DNA of 64,000 nt. Origin: Dyadobacter sp. MSC1_007 (GTDB taxonomy: Bacteria > Bacteroidota > Bacteroidia > Cytophagales > Spirosomataceae). The notes beneath the pieces are model-generated. The model searched no databases. It was not told where the DNA came from and saw only the letters and a program-made list of their open reading frames with translations. Position numbers and translations under genes: made by a program. Below are positions 49,808 through 59,735 of the stretch, one piece after another; within the stretch, counting starts at the first letter, position 1; every line of letters starts with the position of its first letter. The stretch is from contig NZ_JAMOZL010000005.1 of the NCBI RefSeq assembly GCF_023667495.1, forward strand, positions 186,001-250,000, given 5' to 3'.

Positions 49808-51727
49808 ATGGATTATTTTAAAAAGCTACTTGATCTTCTCAAAACCGAGAGGGAAGAGGATAAGCAATCTTACCAACGGCTCATCGAAATGTCGTCCGTT
49901 TCCGAGCGGCGTGCGAACGGGCTGTCGTGGTACCCCATTGCGATAAGGGGGTCGGAAATGAGCCGCGGCGATTATCTGGCCGTGGAAGTGGAGCGTACTA
50001 CGCACCAGGACGTGCCGCACCAGTTGCGTTTCGGCATGCCTGCTGTTCTGTTCAGTAATCATGATCCTAAAAAAGACAGGGTCGAAGGCATCATCTCACA
50101 CCAGAGCGGGAACCGTCTGAAACTTACATTGCGCACCGACGAGCTTCCCGAATGGTCGCGGGATGGCAAGCTGGGGATCGATTTGCTGTTTGATGACAAT
50201 AGCTACGATGAAATGCAGCTTGCATTGAAAGCAGCTGCCGCGTTGGGTGCATCGGATAAGGACGGCCGTTTGGTCCAAATACTAACCGGTGAGAAGGAGC
50301 CTTCATTTGACCCGAATTTATATCCAATAAATATTCCAAAACTGAACCCTTCCCAGCAGGAGGCGGTCAATAAAATCCTGGCTGCGCAGGAGCTGGCTGT
50401 GGTTCATGGTCCTCCCGGGACAGGTAAAACAACAACTTTGGTCCAGGCCATCAAGGTATTGGTCAAAAATGACGGCAAGCCGATACTGGTGGTAGCACCC
50501 AGCAATACGGCTGTCGATTTGCTGAGTGAAAAGTTGAGTGAAGAAGGGCTGAATGTAGTGCGTGTGGGTAATCCGGTACGTGTTTCCGAGCGGCTGACTT
50601 CTCTGACACTCGATAGCAAGATGGCGGGTCACCAGGGCATGAAGGACGTGAAAGCGCTCAAAAAGCAAGCGAATGAGTATAAGAATATGGCGCACAAGTA
50701 TAAACGCCATTTCGGGAAAGCCGAGCGCGATCAGCGGAAAGCGCTTTTCGATGAAGCGCACCGGATCATGAAAGAGGTCGGTAATGTGGAGCAATATGTG
50801 ATCGACGACGTGCTGGCGAAGGCCCAGGTAATTACCGCGACATTGGTAGGTTCAAACCATTTTACAGTCCGAAATATGAAATATCAGACTGTCGTAATCG
50901 ATGAAGCTGGACAAGCTTTGGAGCCAGCTTGCTGGATACCTATTCTGAAAGCGCAGAAAGTGGTGCTGGCAGGCGATCATTTGCAGTTATCCCCGACGAT
51001 CAAGTCGGCAGAGGCAGCGAAGAATGGTTTGAGTACCACATTACTAGAAAAATGCGTCGCATTACATCCTGCCTCGGTGACGCTGCTGGAAGAGCAATAT
51101 CGTATGAATGAGGTGATTATGGGTTATTCTTCCAAAGTTTTTTACCAGGATAAACTGAAAGCCCATGTTTCGGTGGCGCACCGTTTACTTTTTAAGGGCG
51201 ACTCCCCATTGGCATTTATTGACACTGCGGGCTGCGGTTTTGACGAAAAACTGGAAGGTACAAGTTCAACAAACCCCGAGGAAGCTGCATTCCTTTTCAA
51301 GCATTTGTCCCAGCTCGTTTCCGAGTTCGAGCAGGCCAATGCGTTATTGAAAGAACCTGTCGACTTCCCGACGATCGCCGTCATTTCTCCATATAAAGAA
51401 CAGATCAACATTTTAAAAGAACAGTTACCGCATTCACCGGACCTGAAACCGTATCTCGACAAAATATCGGTCAATACGATCGACAGTTTCCAGGGCCAGG
51501 AACGGGATGTCGTGTACATCAGCATGACACGGAGCAATGCCGAAGGCCAGATCGGTTTCCTCTCGGATATCCGTCGCATGAACGTTGCGATGACACGTGC
51601 GCGGAAGAAGCTCGTCGTGATTGGGGATAGTGCAACGCTATCTCAATTACCGTTTTATGCGGATTTTATCGCTTATGCGGAGGCGCATAATGCCTACCAG
51701 AGTGCGTGGGAGTTTTCGGATATGTAA
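49808..51727 (+). CDS. IGHMBP2/SMUBP-2-like superfamily 1B helicase
   Basis: A 639-residue SF1B (Upf1-like) helicase: N-terminal regulatory beta-barrel domain (about 1-170), Walker A GPPGTGKTTTLVQAI near 200, VIDEAGQALEPACWIP (DEAG box) near 364, LAGDHLQLSPTIKS (motif III), ISVNTIDSFQGQERDVVYISMTRSN and RRMNVAMTRARKKLVVIGD. It moves on nucleic acid with ATP. The bacterial homologues are of unknown cellular role, probably DNA or RNA repair or stalled-structure processing. Start ATG at 49808 is the only good one. Confidence 0.9.
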   Translation: MDYFKKLLDLLKTEREEDKQSYQRLIEMSSVSERRANGLSWYPIAIRGSEMSRGDYLAVEVERTTHQDVPHQLRFGMPAVLFSNHDPKKDRVEGIISHQSGNRLKLTLRTDELPEWSRDGKLGIDLLFDDNSYDEMQLALKAAAALGASDKDGRLVQILTGEKEPSFDPNLYPINIPKLNPSQQEAVNKILAAQELAVVHGPPGTGKTTTLVQAIKVLVKNDGKPILVVAPSNTAVDLLSEKLSEEGLNVVRVGNPVRVSERLTSLTLDSKMAGHQGMKDVKALKKQANEYKNMAHKYKRHFGKAERDQRKALFDEAHRIMKEVGNVEQYVIDDVLAKAQVITATLVGSNHFTVRNMKYQTVVIDEAGQALEPACWIPILKAQKVVLAGDHLQLSPTIKSAEAAKNGLSTTLLEKCVALHPASVTLLEEQYRMNEVIMGYSSKVFYQDKLKAHVSVAHRLLFKGDSPLAFIDTAGCGFDEKLEGTSSTNPEEAAFLFKHLSQLVSEFEQANALLKEPVDFPTIAVISPYKEQINILKEQLPHSPDLKPYLDKISVNTIDSFQGQERDVVYISMTRSNAEGQIGFLSDIRRMNVAMTRARKKLVVIGDSATLSQLPFYADFIAYAEAHNAYQSAWEFSDM

Positions 51728-51831
51728 CTAAATGTTTAGATAGTTTTCTTTTCAACGCAACCGGATTATATTTAAAAGCATCTTGCATGTGACAACTAAA
51801 ATAATACTTCGTCCGGACGCTCTGAAAACCT

Positions 51832-54612
51832 ATGCATAAACTGTACTTTGCTGCATTCCTCCTGCTTTTTTTCTCCTGTCATCAATCTATTGCCCAGTCG
51901 GCTTCCGGCATTAAAGGAATTATCAAAACAAAAAAAGGTGATCCCCTTCCTTTCGCAGCTATTGTTGTGAAAGGAACCAGTATCAGCACCATTTCCAATG
52001 AAGAAGGCCGTTATCAGCTCGATCTGAAACCAGGGTATTATGAAGTGATATTCCAATACCTGGGTTTTAAAACCGGAATGAAGGCGTTTACTGTCGAAGA
52101 CGGCATGCAGACCTTCGACCTTACAATGGAGGAGCAAGCCTTGAACCTTGGAGAAGTGCGCATAGGTAGCAAGGACGAGGATCCAGCATACACGATCATG
52201 CGCCGAGCCATCGCGAAAAGCCGTTTTCATTTATTGCAGGTTGATAGTTATACTGCCAAAGCTTATACGAAATCGTCGATCGTGATCACCGACCTTCCGC
52301 TTGAATTTTTGTATAAAAAAGAATTGAAGGAAATGGAGAAGGAGACTAACTTCAAAAAAGGTGTCCCGATCCTGAACGAGACCGTTTCGGAGGTTACTTT
52401 CAAGCAGCCAAATACCTATAAGCAACGGGTAATTGCTGCCCGGAACAGCCAGGATAAGGGTTTTGCGAATCCGAATATGTACTTGCTCACGAGCTTTTAT
52501 CAGCCCGAAGTGGTAAAAGCAGTTTCACCATTGTCACCGAGGGCATTTGCCTATTACAAGTTCGAATATCTGGGCGCTTTTCGGGAAAATGGGATCGAGG
52601 TGAATAAAATCAAAGTTACTCCCCGCTCTTGGGGTGAAGGCGTTTATCGAGGGACGATCCACATTATCGAGGGCGAATGGAGCATTTACAGTCTGGACCT
52701 GCAAACAGTGAATACGGGCTTTACGATCGATATCAAGCAGGTTTATACTCCGGTACAAGGTGTATGGATGCCAGTGAATCAACAGTTTCACGTCGCTGGC
52801 GGAATTTATGGTTTAAAAGGAAAGGGTGATTTTGTGATCTCGCAGTCATTTTTGAATGTGAAAATCAACCCGACATTTAAGCCGGATATTGTGGTGATTG
52901 ATGACAAAAAAGAGAAGGACGAAGCTAAGAAAGTGAGGCTGACAGGCAGGGAAATCAAGACCCAAAAACTGGAAGAGGTTGTCGGAAAGCAAAAGGAGTT
53001 TTCGGCTAAAAACCTGCGGAAGCTCATGGAGGAATATGAGAAGCAGGATTTGAAAGCTAAGGAGGAAAAAGGTGAGGATATCGACCTCAATTTTACACGT
53101 AACGACTCCACGGAGGTCGATTCTATGGCCAGTATGCGGAGCATGGCATTTTGGGATTCGCTCCGGACAGTGCCGCTTACGGGCGCAGAACTCAAAAGTT
53201 ACACCCGGCTGGATAGCATCGTAATTGTAAATGAGGGCACTAAACAGCAGCAGGACAGCTTGAAAGCATCAAAAACCGACACAACTAAGGCTGGTAGAAA
53301 AGGTGGCGGCTTTGATTTTGGCGATGTGTTAACGGGCCATAGTTTTCGTTTGGGTAAAAAGAGCCCGTGGCGACTGGATTATGTCAGTCCGCTATTTGGA
53401 TTGCAGGTGAATACGGTCGAAGGTTTGGTGCTGAATGGAGGCGGATTGAAACTGAAATACAAAGGCGGTAATCCAGCTGATAATCAAGAAGGTGTGCAGA
53501 TCGGTTCGGGCGGCATTAAGCGGTTTTCGGTGAGAGATAGTCAGGAGTGGTCGTTCAATGCATTGACGCGCTATTCATTCGGAAGGGAGCAGCTTATGGC
53601 GACAGGAGGGATTGATTATGGCTGGAAAAGAAGCGAGGTCCATGTTTCTGGTGGCCGCACTGTTTCTCAGTTCAATGGTGAAAACCCCATGCACCCTTTG
53701 TTGAATACGGTCACTACGCTGTTTTTAGAGCAGAATTTCATCAAGGAATATCAAAAGGATTTTCTGCGGATCGATTTTCTGACCAATCGTGAAAACGAGC
53801 ATTTCGAACTGAGGGCCAACCTCGAATATGCCGACCGGAGTGCATTGCAAAACCTGGCGAAAACCTCACCTTATCGTTGGATAGACTGGAAGAGAAATTT
53901 TACTTCTAATATACCCTTCAATGCAGAGCTTACAGACGAAACCGGGACAGTGGCCCCGGAAATGACTAATCACCAGGCATTGACGATTGGTCTTTCCGCA
54001 TCTTACAAACCCTGGCAGAAATACCGTACGCGCAATGGGAAGACGTCATTTTATGAGGACGATTCGCCCAGATTGTCGGTGAACTACCGGAAGGGGATCC
54101 GGAATGCATTCGGCAGCGATGTCGATTTTGATTTTTTACAGATAGGGATCTCGCATGGATTTCCGACGGGCGTTCGCAGTAAACTGAGTTACAATCTGAC
54201 GGCCGGAAAATTTGTTAATGCGAAGGATGTACGCTTTCCGGACTTTCAGCATTTTGCAGGGAACCGGTTCTTTTTCCAACTCGGCAACCCGGTTAGCACA
54301 TTCCGCATGCTGGATTATTATAAATACAGCACGGCAAACTCGTTTTTCGAAGCTCATGTACTCAGCGAATTCCGGCAATTTCTCCTGACGCAAATAACCT
54401 GGTTCAGGGTGCTGGGGATCAAGGAAAACTTCTTCCTGCATTACCTAGCCACGCCCGCTTCCGACAATTACGCGGAACTTGGCTACGGTCTCGACATTGG
54501 TATCCGCTTCCCGCTCCGGATTGAGGTAGCCAACAGTTTTGAAGGGTTCAAATACAAACACACCGTTTTCAGGGTCGGGACGACGATGAATTTCAATTTG
54601 GGCAAGAATTAG
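51832..54612 (+). CDS. DUF5686 outer-membrane protein with carboxypeptidase-like domain
   Basis: A 926-residue protein: signal peptide (MHKLYFAAFLLLFFSCHQSIAQ), carboxypeptidase-like regulatory domain (about 26-105; GIIKTKKGDPLPFAAIVVKG), then the DUF5686 region with predicted barrel strands and a charged linker near 350-440. It matches the DUF5686 family of Bacteroidota outer-membrane proteins, whose role is not known. The stop overlaps the stop region of the convergent ATPase gene by four bases (54609-54612). Confidence 0.88.
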   Translation: MHKLYFAAFLLLFFSCHQSIAQSASGIKGIIKTKKGDPLPFAAIVVKGTSISTISNEEGRYQLDLKPGYYEVIFQYLGFKTGMKAFTVEDGMQTFDLTMEEQALNLGEVRIGSKDEDPAYTIMRRAIAKSRFHLLQVDSYTAKAYTKSSIVITDLPLEFLYKKELKEMEKETNFKKGVPILNETVSEVTFKQPNTYKQRVIAARNSQDKGFANPNMYLLTSFYQPEVVKAVSPLSPRAFAYYKFEYLGAFRENGIEVNKIKVTPRSWGEGVYRGTIHIIEGEWSIYSLDLQTVNTGFTIDIKQVYTPVQGVWMPVNQQFHVAGGIYGLKGKGDFVISQSFLNVKINPTFKPDIVVIDDKKEKDEAKKVRLTGREIKTQKLEEVVGKQKEFSAKNLRKLMEEYEKQDLKAKEEKGEDIDLNFTRNDSTEVDSMASMRSMAFWDSLRTVPLTGAELKSYTRLDSIVIVNEGTKQQQDSLKASKTDTTKAGRKGGGFDFGDVLTGHSFRLGKKSPWRLDYVSPLFGLQVNTVEGLVLNGGGLKLKYKGGNPADNQEGVQIGSGGIKRFSVRDSQEWSFNALTRYSFGREQLMATGGIDYGWKRSEVHVSGGRTVSQFNGENPMHPLLNTVTTLFLEQNFIKEYQKDFLRIDFLTNRENEHFELRANLEYADRSALQNLAKTSPYRWIDWKRNFTSNIPFNAELTDETGTVAPEMTNHQALTIGLSASYKPWQKYRTRNGKTSFYEDDSPRLSVNYRKGIRNAFGSDVDFDFLQIGISHGFPTGVRSKLSYNLTAGKFVNAKDVRFPDFQHFAGNRFFFQLGNPVSTFRMLDYYKYSTANSFFEAHVLSEFRQFLLTQITWFRVLGIKENFFLHYLATPASDNYAELGYGLDIGIRFPLRIEVANSFEGFKYKHTVFRVGTTMNFNLGKN

Positions 54613-55730
54613 AGAATGAACTCATCAAAGTTGCCATTGTGGATTACCTTGAATTCACTTTCAGGATATGCATTTTTGAAAGACCGTGAAGACGATGCTT
54701 TTGCATTCGGGCTCCATTTAAATTCATAAGCTGATAATTTACCGTCCGCCTCTTCCAGATAGTCAATTTCGTTTTGATCTTTTGTACGCCAATAGTAATG
54801 GTTGGCCCAGATACCATTATAGCTGATGAACTTTATCCGCTCTGAGATAATGAAGTTCTCCCACAAAGCCCCGATATCCGTCCGTAACTCCGGCTGGTTA
54901 AAGTTGGCAATCAATGCATTGCGTATTCCATTGTCGTAAAAATAAATTTTGCGGCTGTTTTTTAATTCATTTCGCAGATTTCGGTTGAATGAGCTAAGGC
55001 GAAATATTACAAATACCTGTTCGAGCAGGTTAATGTACTTTTCGACCGTTTTGTTATCCAGTCCGCACATGGTACCGAGTTCGTTATAGGAAACCTGTGA
55101 ACCTACCTGAAAAGCCAATGCTTGTAACAGCCGAAGTAGCTTTTCAGGCTTTTGGATACTTTCCCACATCAGAATATCCTTATATAAGTAGCTGTCGGTC
55201 AGTTGTCTTAAAATTTCTTTCTCCGAACCGGAATGATTGACGATGTCGGGATAGTAACCAAAAAGCAGGCGTTGTGGCAAGAGCCTTTTTTCTTCCAGCA
55301 GCCCGTGGTGCGAAACCATTTCGGCAAATGACAACGGGAACATTTTATATTCCCACTTTCTTCCGGTTAATGGCTCATTGACTTTGTTGGCCAATTCAAA
55401 TGACGAACTGCCGGTTGCGACGAGCTGTATATTCTGGATGTTATCGGTAATCAGTTTTAGCTTTAAGCCGATATCAGAGATTCGCTGGGCTTCGTCAATG
55501 ATGATGTTCTTTTTGCCGGAAAAGAGACTTTTAAGTCTGGATGATGTGATGTTTTCGAATAATGCACGTACATCAGGTTCATCCCCATTAAGCCATAGCG
55601 TATCTTCTGCACTTTCGAACAGCGAATGAAGAAGTGTGGTTTTACCAACCTGACGGGCTCCCAACAAGACAATAGCTTTACCGTCATAAAGCTTGGTTTT
55701 GATAATTTGGAGTAGTCTGCGATCAATCAT
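54609..55730 (-). CDS. AAA ATPase with DUF4143 domain
   Basis: A 373-residue protein: Walker A LLGARQVGKTTLLHSLF near residue 20, Walker B KNIIIDEAQ, sensor QLVATGSSSFEL, a winged-helix-like segment and the C-terminal DUF4143 (VYKNGIRNALI-type; TDIGALWENFIISERIK, NEIDYLEEADGKLSAYEFKW). Such ATPases are widely exchanged, their role being unknown. The core NEIDYLEE...YEFKW is nuclease-like (D..ExK). The ATG at 55730 (MIDRRLLQIIKTKLYDG) is the family start; 55790 would run into the dyads. Two tandem perfect dyads lie just upstream. Confidence 0.86.
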   Translation of the reverse strand: MIDRRLLQIIKTKLYDGKAIVLLGARQVGKTTLLHSLFESAEDTLWLNGDEPDVRALFENITSSRLKSLFSGKKNIIIDEAQRISDIGLKLKLITDNIQNIQLVATGSSSFELANKVNEPLTGRKWEYKMFPLSFAEMVSHHGLLEEKRLLPQRLLFGYYPDIVNHSGSEKEILRQLTDSYLYKDILMWESIQKPEKLLRLLQALAFQVGSQVSYNELGTMCGLDNKTVEKYINLLEQVFVIFRLSSFNRNLRNELKNSRKIYFYDNGIRNALIANFNQPELRTDIGALWENFIISERIKFISYNGIWANHYYWRTKDQNEIDYLEEADGKLSAYEFKWSPNAKASSSRSFKNAYPESEFKVIHNGNFDEFIL

Positions 55731-55759
55731 ATCTATAAATGTTAACAACAATTTACGAC

Positions 55760-55814
55760 TTTTTGGGAATGGATTCCCAAAAAGAAGCAACTTTTTGGGA
55801 ATCCATTCCCAAAA
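55760..55814. promoter_or_regulatory. Two tandem perfect dyads upstream of the DUF4143 gene
   Basis: TTTTTGGGAAT-GG-ATTCCCAAAAA (55760-55783) and TTTTTGGGAAT-CC-ATTCCCAAAA (55792-55814) are near-identical perfect inverted repeats, centres 32 bases apart (three helical turns). The first lies 30 bases upstream of the ATPase ATG on its 5' side. They probably form an operator pair; TAAATTGT (-7-like, minus strand) lies between dyad and ATG. Confidence 0.7.
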
Positions 55815-55964
55815 GTTGGGTTTTTGTTGTTGTATCGGGGTGATCAGACATTCAAACTCACTTATGTCCTGACCTTTTGACGTAACGACTCGCGGTTGGC
55901 CACAGATTGTAGAATATTTTTTTGACGATTGCCAAACCCGTTATTACTTTTATACTCATTAAAA

Positions 55965-56070
55965 TTTCCTGATAAAATACTGCACTACAACACAGATCGA
56001 GACAATCTCTTCTGTGACATCTGGCTTCTTCGAGCCGGATAGTTTGCTATATCTAAATCTTATCAGGAAA
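55965..56070 (+). repeat. Inverted repeat pair around the NmrA-like gene leader
   Basis: TTTCCTGATAA (55965-55975) and TTATCAGGAAA (56060-56070) are exact inverted copies 84 bases apart; the right arm carries the AGGAAA ribosome-binding sequence three bases before the ATG. It could be a small mobile element end pair or an RNA structure that hides the ribosome-binding site. Confidence 0.5.
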
Positions 56071-56072
56071 AA

Positions 56073-56705
56073 ATGGAAACAATACAAAAGATCGCCGTAA
56101 TCGGCGGAGGAGGTCGCACAGGCTCATACCTTGTAAATCAGCTTATTCAAAAGGGTTTTTACCTCAAACTGCTTCTTAGGCATCCGGAAAACTTCACAAT
56201 TCAAAGTCCGCTTATTGAGATCGTCGTGGGCGATGTGCTGGATCGTGAGATCGTGAAAGTGTTAATTGAGGAATGCCAGGCGCTTTTAACTACCGTTGGC
56301 CAGCGGAAAGGAGAGCCCTTGGTGGCGAGTCAGGGTACACGCAATGTGCTGAATGCGATCGGCGACAAGCCGGTCCGCTATGTGGCGTTGGCCGGATTGA
56401 ATGTGGACACACCTTTCGACGAAAAGGGCGAAGAAACCATGAAGGCTACGGAGTGGATGAAAGCGACATTCCCGGCTATCCATGAAGACAGGCAAAAATC
56501 ATATTCAATCCTCTCTGAAAGCAAAGTAGCCTGGACGTTGGTGCGGGTGCCTTTTATTGAATTTAATGGAAAACAACAAGGTGTAAAAGTTGACTTGCTC
56601 GATTCTCCGGGCTCGAAGATCGACGCCGCGGACATTGCCGCATTCATGATTGACCAGTTGAGCGACGATTCCTATATAGGCAAAGCGCCATTTATCGCCA
56701 ATTAG
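56073..56705 (+). CDS. NmrA/SDR-like NAD(P)-binding protein
   Basis: A 210-residue atypical short-chain dehydrogenase with the nucleotide motif IAVIGGGGRTGSYLVNQLIQKG (GxxGxxG). No YxxxK catalytic pair is seen, so it may be a regulatory or epimerase-like NmrA-type protein rather than an active oxidoreductase. AGGAAA gives a good ribosome-binding site three bases before the ATG, which is unusual in this genome. A strong hairpin follows. Confidence 0.82.
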   Translation: METIQKIAVIGGGGRTGSYLVNQLIQKGFYLKLLLRHPENFTIQSPLIEIVVGDVLDREIVKVLIEECQALLTTVGQRKGEPLVASQGTRNVLNAIGDKPVRYVALAGLNVDTPFDEKGEETMKATEWMKATFPAIHEDRQKSYSILSESKVAWTLVRVPFIEFNGKQQGVKVDLLDSPGSKIDAADIAAFMIDQLSDDSYIGKAPFIAN

Positions 56706-56719
56706 GAGGGTAATTCACA

Positions 56720-56749
56720 GACATGGCAAATCGTGAGATTTGCCATGTC
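56720..56749. terminator. Strong hairpin between convergent genes
   Basis: GACATGGCAAATC (56720-56732) pairs perfectly with GATTTGCCATGTC (56737-56749) around a GTGA loop. Only a weak T-tract (GTGTTT) follows, so it may stall transcription rather than act as a textbook terminator. It separates the NmrA-like gene and the dehydrogenase gene ending at 56760. Confidence 0.65.
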
Positions 56750-56759
56750 GTGTTTAATG

Positions 56760-59735
56760 CTATGCCAATGCATTCCAAAGGATCTCGGCGGGATGCAGCG
56801 CCTTCCGGCCCGTTCCGTCATGGATCTGATGACGGCAGCTCGTGCCCGGTGCAGCTATGATTACCTCTTCCGGTTGCTGGCGCACTGCCGGGAAAAGTAC
56901 CAATTCTCCGATTTGCATGGAAATGTCATAATGCTCTTTTTCATAACCAAAAGAACCTGCCATTCCGCAGCAGCCCGAAGGGATAAGCTGAACAGTATAA
57001 TTTTCAGGCAGTGAAAGCATTTTCTTTGTAGGGATCATGCTCGAAATCGCCTTTTGCTGGCAATGGCCATGCAATTTGATCAGCCGCTTCTCTTTGGTAA
57101 ACTGGTCTTTTGAGATATTTTTTAGCTCGATTTCCCGCGCTACGAACTCGTCGAACTGCAATGCATTCTGCGCTACTTTTTTGGCGTCTTCCAACAATTC
57201 TTCGCTTACAAGGTCCGGATACTCATCACGGAATGTTAATATTGCCGACGGCTCGATGCCTACCAGTGGCGTATGATGTGAAACAATGTCTTTGAGCAAC
57301 CTGATGTTCTCCTCAGCAATCTTTTTGGCGTCTTTAAGCAGCCCTTTCGACAACTGTGGCCGCCCAGAGGGGCCGTGATTTGGTATAATCACTTCATAAC
57401 CGAGCTTTTCGAGTGCGAGAATCGATTTTTTACCGATTTCAACATCATTATAATTCGTAAACTCATCACAGAACAAATAGACCTTGCGCTCCAACTTCGG
57501 CGCGGTGCTTACGCGCTGTTCATACCATTTTTTCAAAGTGGTACTGTGCAACAGCGGCATGGTGCGTTCCGGGTGAAAACCTACGACCCGGTTTGCGATC
57601 TTCCGCAATGGCGCATTCTTGAAAATCAGGTTGTAAGCCCAGGGCACATAGCTCGCTATGCCGGTCATTTTGGAGAAATTCCCCACCAGCCATGAGCGTA
57701 TCGGAACACCATGCACGTCATGGTACTGTTGCAGAAACTCCATTTTAAGTTTGGCAACATCCACATTGGAAGGACATTCACCCTTGCAGCCTTTGCAAGC
57801 CAGGCAGAGGTCGTAAACTTCCTTGATCTCCTCATTGTCGAACCGGTTTTCTTTCGGCGAACGTGTCAGCATCTCGCGCAGGATGTTGGCCCGCGCCCGC
57901 GTAGTGTCCTTTTCATTACGGGTCGCCATGAAACTGGGGCACATTGTGCCGCCACTCAATTGCGTTTTACGGCAATCTCCTGAGCCGTTGCATTGCTCGG
58001 CGTGTTGCAGGATGTCCTGGTCCTGGAAGCGGAAGTAGGTCTTGAACTCTGGTGTTTTCTGATCAGCTTCGTATCGCAGGAACGTGTCCATCGGAGCGGT
58101 ATCCACGATTTTGCCGGGGTTGAAGATATTATTTGGATCCCAGGTCTTCTTAATGTCTTTGAAAAGCTGATAGTTATGTTCGCCCACCATTTTCGGGATA
58201 AACTCGCCCCGCAAACGGCCGTCGCCATGTTCGCCGGAAAGTGAACCGTCATATTTTTTTACAAGGGCAGCTATCTCTTCCGCGATCATCCGGAATTGGC
58301 GATGGCCTTCACTCGTTTTCAAATTAATGATCGGGCGCAGGTGAAGCTCGCCTGAGCCTGCGTGCGCATAATGCACCGCCGACATGCCGTGTTTTCTTAA
58401 TATCTCATTGAAATCGCGGATATATTCGGGCTGGTCGTAAACGTCGATGGCCGTATCTTCGATCACCGCTACTGCCTTTTCGTCGCCTGGAATATTGGCC
58501 AGCAAGCCAAGGCCCGCCTTCCGCAACGTCCAGATCTTCTTGGTATCATCTCCGAACAACAATGGATAATGGAAACCTATCCCGGCTTCTTTCAGCTCCG
58601 CTTCCATATCCGAAGCCAGTTTTTCAACCTCTTCTTTGGTTTCCCGGGATAGGTCGACAACCAGGATCGCGGGGAATTTGCCGTCGGGTTTATTCTTGAC
58701 GAAAAATGCGTTTTTCTTTTGTTCCGCATTGGTTGCAGCACATTCAAGCACATACTCGTCGATGAGTTCTACCGCGTGTGGCTGGTATTTAAGGGTAAGA
58801 ATGGTCGCCCGCAATGCCTCGTCGATCGTATCGCAATGCACGCAAACCAGCCCCTGTGTTTTGGGTGGCAGCGGTACCAGGTTCACTTTTATTTCTGTGA
58901 GGAAACACAATGTACCCTCCGAGCCCGCGATGAGGCTGCACATATTAAAAGGTTTTTCCGCTTCATTGGCCGGAGTATAAGGCTCCATATTGAGCAGCAT
59001 ATCCAGCGCATATCCAGTATTTCGACGTTCTACCGACGGCTTAGGAAAGTTTTTGCGGATCTCAGCCTGGTTTTCAGATGAGCTAAGAATCTCATTGGTC
59101 TTCAGGTATATTTTATCAAGCAGCGAAGCGCTCCCGTTTTTCTGGCGGGCCGACGACAGCAGTGACGTCAGTTCGTTATTTTTAAGGTTTTTAAATTCCG
59201 CATCACTTCCGTCTGCCAGTATCGCCTTTACTTCCAGCAAATGCTCGCGCGTGCTGCCGTACACGATCGAATTGGAGCCGCAGGAATTGTTTCCCACCAT
59301 ACCGCCGATCATCGCACGGTTTGCGGTCGATGTTTCCGGCCCGAAATACAACCCATAAGGTTTAAGGGCCATATTCAACTCATCACGCACTACACCTGGC
59401 TGCACACGTACCCAACGTTCCTCAGCATTGATTTCAATGATCTTATTGAAATTTTTGGAAACGTCTACTATTATACCGTTACCGACAACCTGCCCGGCCA
59501 ATGACGTTCCGGCAGTCCGTGGAATGAGCGAAATTTTGTGTTCGGTAGCGTACGAAATCAACGTTTTCAAATCACCGATCGACTTCGGAATTGCTACGGC
59601 AAGCGGCATTTCGCGGTAAGCGGACGCGTCGGTTGCGTACAATGTACGCATCGTATTGTCGTAAAAAAGGTCACCTTCGAGGCGTTGTGCAAGCAAATTC
59701 AGATCAGCTTCGGATACTGGAGACAGGGCTGTCAT
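56760..59735 (-). CDS. FAD-linked D-lactate/glycolate dehydrogenase-Fe-S fusion
   Basis: A 991-residue two-part protein. The first 480 residues are an FAD-binding_4/FAD-oxidase_C flavin domain (IPRTAGTSLAGQVVGNGIIV, SAVHYAHAGSGELHLRP). The second half has iron-sulfur motifs AEQCNGSGDC with MCPSFMATRNE and YDLCLACKGCKGECPSN, and a CCG-type domain PSGCCGMAGSFGYEKEH. It matches a fused D-lactate or 2-hydroxyacid dehydrogenase like Dld-II/GlcDF, passing electrons to quinone at the membrane. The ATG at 59735 (MTALSPVSEADLNLL) was chosen because 59777 adds unrelated residues. Substrate not proven. Confidence 0.88.
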   Translation of the reverse strand: MTALSPVSEADLNLLAQRLEGDLFYDNTMRTLYATDASAYREMPLAVAIPKSIGDLKTLISYATEHKISLIPRTAGTSLAGQVVGNGIIVDVSKNFNKIIEINAEERWVRVQPGVVRDELNMALKPYGLYFGPETSTANRAMIGGMVGNNSCGSNSIVYGSTREHLLEVKAILADGSDAEFKNLKNNELTSLLSSARQKNGSASLLDKIYLKTNEILSSSENQAEIRKNFPKPSVERRNTGYALDMLLNMEPYTPANEAEKPFNMCSLIAGSEGTLCFLTEIKVNLVPLPPKTQGLVCVHCDTIDEALRATILTLKYQPHAVELIDEYVLECAATNAEQKKNAFFVKNKPDGKFPAILVVDLSRETKEEVEKLASDMEAELKEAGIGFHYPLLFGDDTKKIWTLRKAGLGLLANIPGDEKAVAVIEDTAIDVYDQPEYIRDFNEILRKHGMSAVHYAHAGSGELHLRPIINLKTSEGHRQFRMIAEEIAALVKKYDGSLSGEHGDGRLRGEFIPKMVGEHNYQLFKDIKKTWDPNNIFNPGKIVDTAPMDTFLRYEADQKTPEFKTYFRFQDQDILQHAEQCNGSGDCRKTQLSGGTMCPSFMATRNEKDTTRARANILREMLTRSPKENRFDNEEIKEVYDLCLACKGCKGECPSNVDVAKLKMEFLQQYHDVHGVPIRSWLVGNFSKMTGIASYVPWAYNLIFKNAPLRKIANRVVGFHPERTMPLLHSTTLKKWYEQRVSTAPKLERKVYLFCDEFTNYNDVEIGKKSILALEKLGYEVIIPNHGPSGRPQLSKGLLKDAKKIAEENIRLLKDIVSHHTPLVGIEPSAILTFRDEYPDLVSEELLEDAKKVAQNALQFDEFVAREIELKNISKDQFTKEKRLIKLHGHCQQKAISSMIPTKKMLSLPENYTVQLIPSGCCGMAGSFGYEKEHYDISMQIGELVLFPAVRQQPEEVIIAAPGTSCRHQIHDGTGRKALHPAEILWNALA

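Larger units (their letters stand above)
55731..56072. other. Intergenic region with two dyads and an inverted repeat pair
   Basis: Apart from the DUF4143 dyads (55760-55814) and an 11-base inverted repeat pair (55965-55975 and 56060-56070) it has no gene or known RNA. Confidence 0.5.
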
